A stretch of DNA of 8,062 nt, taken from NCBI GenBank assembly GCA_001831055.1, contig MIDO01000115.1:874-8935 (forward strand), given 5' to 3'. The position numbers and the translations under genes were made by a program. This document shows positions 6,154-8,062 of this stretch, in pieces. Source of the stretch: Verrucomicrobia bacterium GWC2_42_7. Lineage in GTDB: Bacteria > Verrucomicrobiota > Verrucomicrobiia > Opitutales > GWC2-42-7-A. Each line of letters begins with the position of its first letter. The stretch's first letter is position 1. The notes under the pieces were generated by a model that saw only the letters and a program-made list of their open reading frames with translations, was not told the origin of the DNA and ran no database searches.

Positions 6154-7344
6154 ATGGCAAAAGAAACATTCACAAGAAACAAACCTCACGTGAATGTCGG
6201 AACCATCGGTCACGTGGACCATGGAAAAACGACATTGACCACGGCGATCCTAAAGGTTCAGGCCGATAAAGGATTGGCCCAGATTAAGTCCTATGCAGAC
6301 ATCGCAAAAGGCGGTACTGTTAGAGACGCATCTAAGATCGTAACCATTGCAGTTGCGCACGTAGAGTATGAATCTGATAAGAGACACTATGCTCACGTTG
6401 ACTGCCCAGGACACGCTGACTTCGTTAAGAACATGATCACCGGTGCTGCCCAGATGGACGGTGCTATCTTGGTTGTGAGTGCTGCAGATGGTCCTATGCC
6501 ACAAACCCGCGAGCACATCCTTTTGGCTCGTCAAGTTGGGGTTCCGAAGATTGTCGTTTTCTTGAACAAAGTAGACTTGTTGGATGATCCAGAATTGTTG
6601 GACCTCGTCGAAATGGAAATTCGTGACTTGTTGAAGAAGTACGAATTCGACGGTGATAATATTACTGTTGTTCGTGGTTCCGCTTTAGCCGCTTTAGAAG
6701 GAAAGCCAGAAGGCGTAAAGGCAATCGGCGATTTGATGAATGCTATCGACGCAGATATTCCCTTGCCTGTCCGTGAAATTGACAAGCCTTTCTTGATGTC
6801 TGTTGAAGACGTATTTTCGATCACTGGTCGTGGTACCGTTGCCACTGGACGTATTGAACGCGGAAAAGTCAAAGTCGGTGAAGAAATCGCAATTGTTGGT
6901 TTAGGTGATACTAAAAAGACAATTTGCACTGGCGTAGAAATGTTCCGTAAGAATTTGGATGAAGGTCAAGCTGGCGACAACGTCGGATTGCTCTTGCGTG
7001 GTATTGAAAAAGATGACGTACAACGCGGACAAGTTTTGGCAAAACCAGGTTCAATTACACCTCATTTTAGGGCAAAAGCAGAGATTTATGTTTTGACCAA
7101 GGATGAAGGAGGTCGCCATACTCCATTCTTTAATGGATATCGTCCTCAATTCTTCTTCGGTACTGCAGACGTAACCGGTGTATGCACATTGCCACAAGGA
7201 GTGGAAATGGTCATGCCAGGAGACAACTTGGCTGTTGAATTACATCTTCAAAAGGTAGTTGCGATGGAAAAAGGTCAACGTTTTGCTATCCGCGAAGGTG
7301 GACGTACCATTGGTGCAGGCCGAATCACAGAAATCTTGGAATAA
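6154..7344 (+). CDS. tuf: Translation elongation factor Tu (EF-Tu)
   Basis: GTPase that delivers aminoacyl-tRNA to the ribosome; 396 residues, full length. G domain: P-loop GHVDHGKT (19-26), DCPGH (83-87) with the catalytic His87, NKVD (138-141) and SAL (176-178). Domain 2 has [13 protein letters not shown] (225-237), keeping both Arg that matter for pulvomycin. Domain 3 ends with [13 protein letters not shown]. Two oddities stand out. In switch I the near-universal ARGIT is SKIVT (60-64), keeping the Mg-binding Thr64 but losing Arg58 and Gly59 of E. coli. In domain 3, FRTTDVTG is FGTADVTG, so the equivalent of E. coli Arg333 is Gly336. There is no Shine-Dalgarno in the 27 bases after tRNA-Thr. 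The ATG is fixed by the conserved MAKETF start. Codon use is regular, as for a highly expressed gene. Confidence 0.99.
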   Translation: MAKETFTRNKPHVNVGTIGHVDHGKTTLTTAILKVQADKGLAQIKSYADIAKGGTVRDASKIVTIAVAHVEYESDKRHYAHVDCPGHADFVKNMITGAAQMDGAILVVSAADGPMPQTREHILLARQVGVPKIVVFLNKVDLLDDPELLDLVEMEIRDLLKKYEFDGDNITVVRGSALAALEGKPEGVKAIGDLMNAIDADIPLPVREIDKPFLMSVEDVFSITGRGTVATGRIERGKVKVGEEIAIVGLGDTKKTICTGVEMFRKNLDEGQAGDNVGLLLRGIEKDDVQRGQVLAKPGSITPHFRAKAEIYVLTKDEGGRHTPFFNGYRPQFFFGTADVTGVCTLPQGVEMVMPGDNLAVELHLQKVVAMEKGQRFAIREGGRTIGAGRITEILE

Positions 7345-7370
7345 ACTAAAGATTTTTATTGAAAAAAAAC

Positions 7371-7403
7371 ACCGAGGATTCAGTGTATTGAATTCTCGGT
7401 TTT
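7371..7403 (+). terminator. Intrinsic terminator after tuf
   Basis: 7371-7381 pairs with 7390-7400 (11 bp, one G-T) around an 8-base loop, followed by TTTT (7400-7403). Eight As at 7362-7369 precede the stem, so it could also work on the opposite strand. The stem is good and the T tract short, so read-through to tRNA-Trp is possible. Confidence 0.65.
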
Positions 7404-7412
7404 AGATTAAGT

Positions 7413-7432
7413 AGAATCCAGCGATTTTTTTT
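7413..7432 (+). terminator. Possible second, weak terminator (short stem plus T8)
   Basis: AGAATC (7413-7418) pairs with GATTTT (7423-7428, one G-U) around loop CAGC, and a run of eight Ts covers 7425-7432. The stem is AT-rich and weak, so the T run is the better evidence. It lies about 10 bases after the first tuf terminator and may back it up. Confidence 0.3.
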
Positions 7433-7557
7433 GCTTGAGGGTAGTTGTTTCCTCGCTTAGAAAAGAGGCTCAGGCTTTGAGTGTAGGAGATCTAGGTTGA
7501 ACTAGGCTTTTTATAGTTAAGAATGAGGTTTTACTTAAGACGAAAAGAAGGGAATTC

Positions 7558-7633
7558 AGGGGAATAGCTCAATTGGTAGAGTAGCGGTCTCCAAAACCGT
7601 CGGTTGGGGGTTCGAGTCCCTCTTCCCCTGCCA
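7558..7633 (+). tRNA. trnW: tRNA-Trp (anticodon CCA)
   Basis: 76 bases with encoded CCA (7631-7633) and discriminator G7630. The acceptor stem AGGGGAA pairs with TTCCCCT. The D arm is GCTC/GAGT, the anticodon stem GCGGT/ACCGT encloses CTCCAAA with anticodon CCA, and the T arm is GGGGG-TTCGAGT-CCCTC. It reads UGG only, which agrees with TGA being used as stop in this window. It lies 13 bases before secE. I see no convincing promoter between the tuf terminators and this tRNA; TTGAAC at 7497-7502 is the best -35-like site but lacks a good -10 at proper spacing. Confidence 0.97.
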
Positions 7634-7646
7634 AATTTTACAAATT

Positions 7647-7853
7647 ATGAGAAATCCATTTACAAAAATACGCATATTTGGGGGAGAACTGGTAAACGAG
7701 CTAAAAAAAGCGAGTTGGCCGGATAAAATTGAATTACGGGACTCCACTCTAGTTGTGGTAATCGGGATTGCTCTTCTCGGCGTGTACGTATCAGTGGTAG
7801 ATTTTTCATTATTTCAAATCGTCAATCTACTGAGCTCGATAGCACGTTCTTAA
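7647..7853 (+). CDS. secE: Preprotein translocase subunit SecE
   Basis: Small essential subunit of the SecYEG channel in the inner membrane. It has 68 residues, the short single-span form found in most bacteria, not the three-span E. coli type. An amphipathic N-terminal helix contains the conserved ELKKASWP (18-25), which clamps SecY, and a hydrophobic span follows at about 33-52. The ATG lies 13 bases after the tRNA-Trp CCA with no Shine-Dalgarno. The neighbour nusG starts 26 bases after its stop, the usual secE-nusG pair leading to the ribosomal-protein/rpoBC cluster. Confidence 0.95.
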   Translation: MRNPFTKIRIFGGELVNELKKASWPDKIELRDSTLVVVIGIALLGVYVSVVDFSLFQIVNLLSSIARS

Positions 7854-7879
7854 AAAAATTTGATAAATTTTAGGTAGAT

Positions 7880-8062
7880 ATGACAAAGAATATACCTTCT
7901 ATAAGTGAATTCCGCTGGTATGCGGTGCAGACGCTGTCCAACCAAGAGGCGAAAGTCAAACGGTATTTGGATAAATTCATCGATATAGAAAAAATGAGAC
8001 CATTCATTGAGGAAGTTTTAATGCCTTCCGAAAATGTGACAGAGGTCAAAAATGGTCGTAAG
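7880..8062 (+). CDS. nusG: Transcription termination/antitermination factor NusG, 5' part
   Basis: The first 61 codons are present and the gene runs off the window. NusG binds RNA polymerase through its N-terminal NGN domain and couples it to Rho or the ribosome. Visible NGN features are FRWYAVQTLSNQEAKVKRYL (residues 11-30), with the family's WYAV core and a Lys/Arg-rich first helix, and VLMPSENVTEVKNGRK (46-61), matching the conserved P-x-E-x-V-x-E/K-x-NG-K/R-K. A weak AGGT at 7872-7875 precedes the ATG by 4 bases. Position after secE confirms the call. Confidence 0.95.
   Translation, partial: MTKNIPSISEFRWYAVQTLSNQEAKVKRYLDKFIDIEKMRPFIEEVLMPSENVTEVKNGRK

Noticed and set aside
6022..6222. 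Minus-strand open frame of 66 codons with RADLNRRPRPYQGRALPTEL
   Set aside because: It is the antisense of tRNA-Thr plus the start of tuf. This kind of peptide is a familiar false gene over tRNAs.
7431..7450. TTGCTTGAGGGTAGTTGTTT resembles bases 1-25 (same string with one change and a 5-base insertion)
   Set aside because: Allowing a free mismatch and indel, one such match in 8 kb is not unlikely. Only the copy at position 1 has a -10-like follow-up. Not called a repeat.
7556..7747. Minus-strand open frame of 63 codons with KRDSNPQPTVLETATLPIEL
   Set aside because: It is the antisense of tRNA-Trp and secE, again the familiar tRNA-antisense artefact.
1..8062. CRISPR arrays, insertion sequences, integrases, attachment sites
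   Set aside because: No regularly spaced repeats, transposase or integrase genes, or tRNA-end duplications were seen.

Overview
The window looks like a chromosomal segment of a free-standing bacterium in the PVC group, most likely Verrucomicrobiota (Opitutae-like). The basis is the order tRNA-Thr, tuf, tRNA-Trp, secE, nusG (shared, from memory, with Chlamydiae and Verrucomicrobiota) and an EF-Tu whose switch I lacks the usual RGIT core, a form I associate with Opitutae. The lineage call is from memory and was not checked against a database. The genetic code is standard: TGA ends two genes and the only tRNA-Trp has a CCA anticodon.

Layout. Positions 37-5488 hold a compact three-gene operon for a tripartite RND efflux pump: a lipoprotein periplasmic adaptor, an inner-membrane RND permease (overlapping it by ATGA), and a TolC-type outer-membrane channel (5 bases further on, GTG start). 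Together they would span both membranes of a Gram-negative envelope. Substrate and regulator cannot be read from the window.

Positions 5489-6050 (562 bases) hold no convincing protein gene but are dense in structure. There is a bulged hairpin at 5533-5577, a roughly 310-nt sequence that folds end to end into one long rod (5579-5889) tipped by a perfect 17-bp stem with a GUAA tetraloop, and a switchable pair of hairpins with a T tract (5891-5930). The G-T/A-C asymmetry of the rod says the + strand is the RNA. I do not recognise it as a known RNA family. It is the main candidate in this window for something undescribed. A candidate tuf promoter follows at about 5973-6016.

Positions 6051-8062 hold the translation/secretion/transcription block: tRNA-Thr(GGT), tuf (EF-Tu), a terminator region, tRNA-Trp(CCA), secE and the first 61 codons of nusG. 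Both tuf and secE start only a few bases after a tRNA 3' end and have no Shine-Dalgarno. EF-Tu carries two notable departures: switch I, and Gly in place of the domain-3 Arg333 of E. coli.
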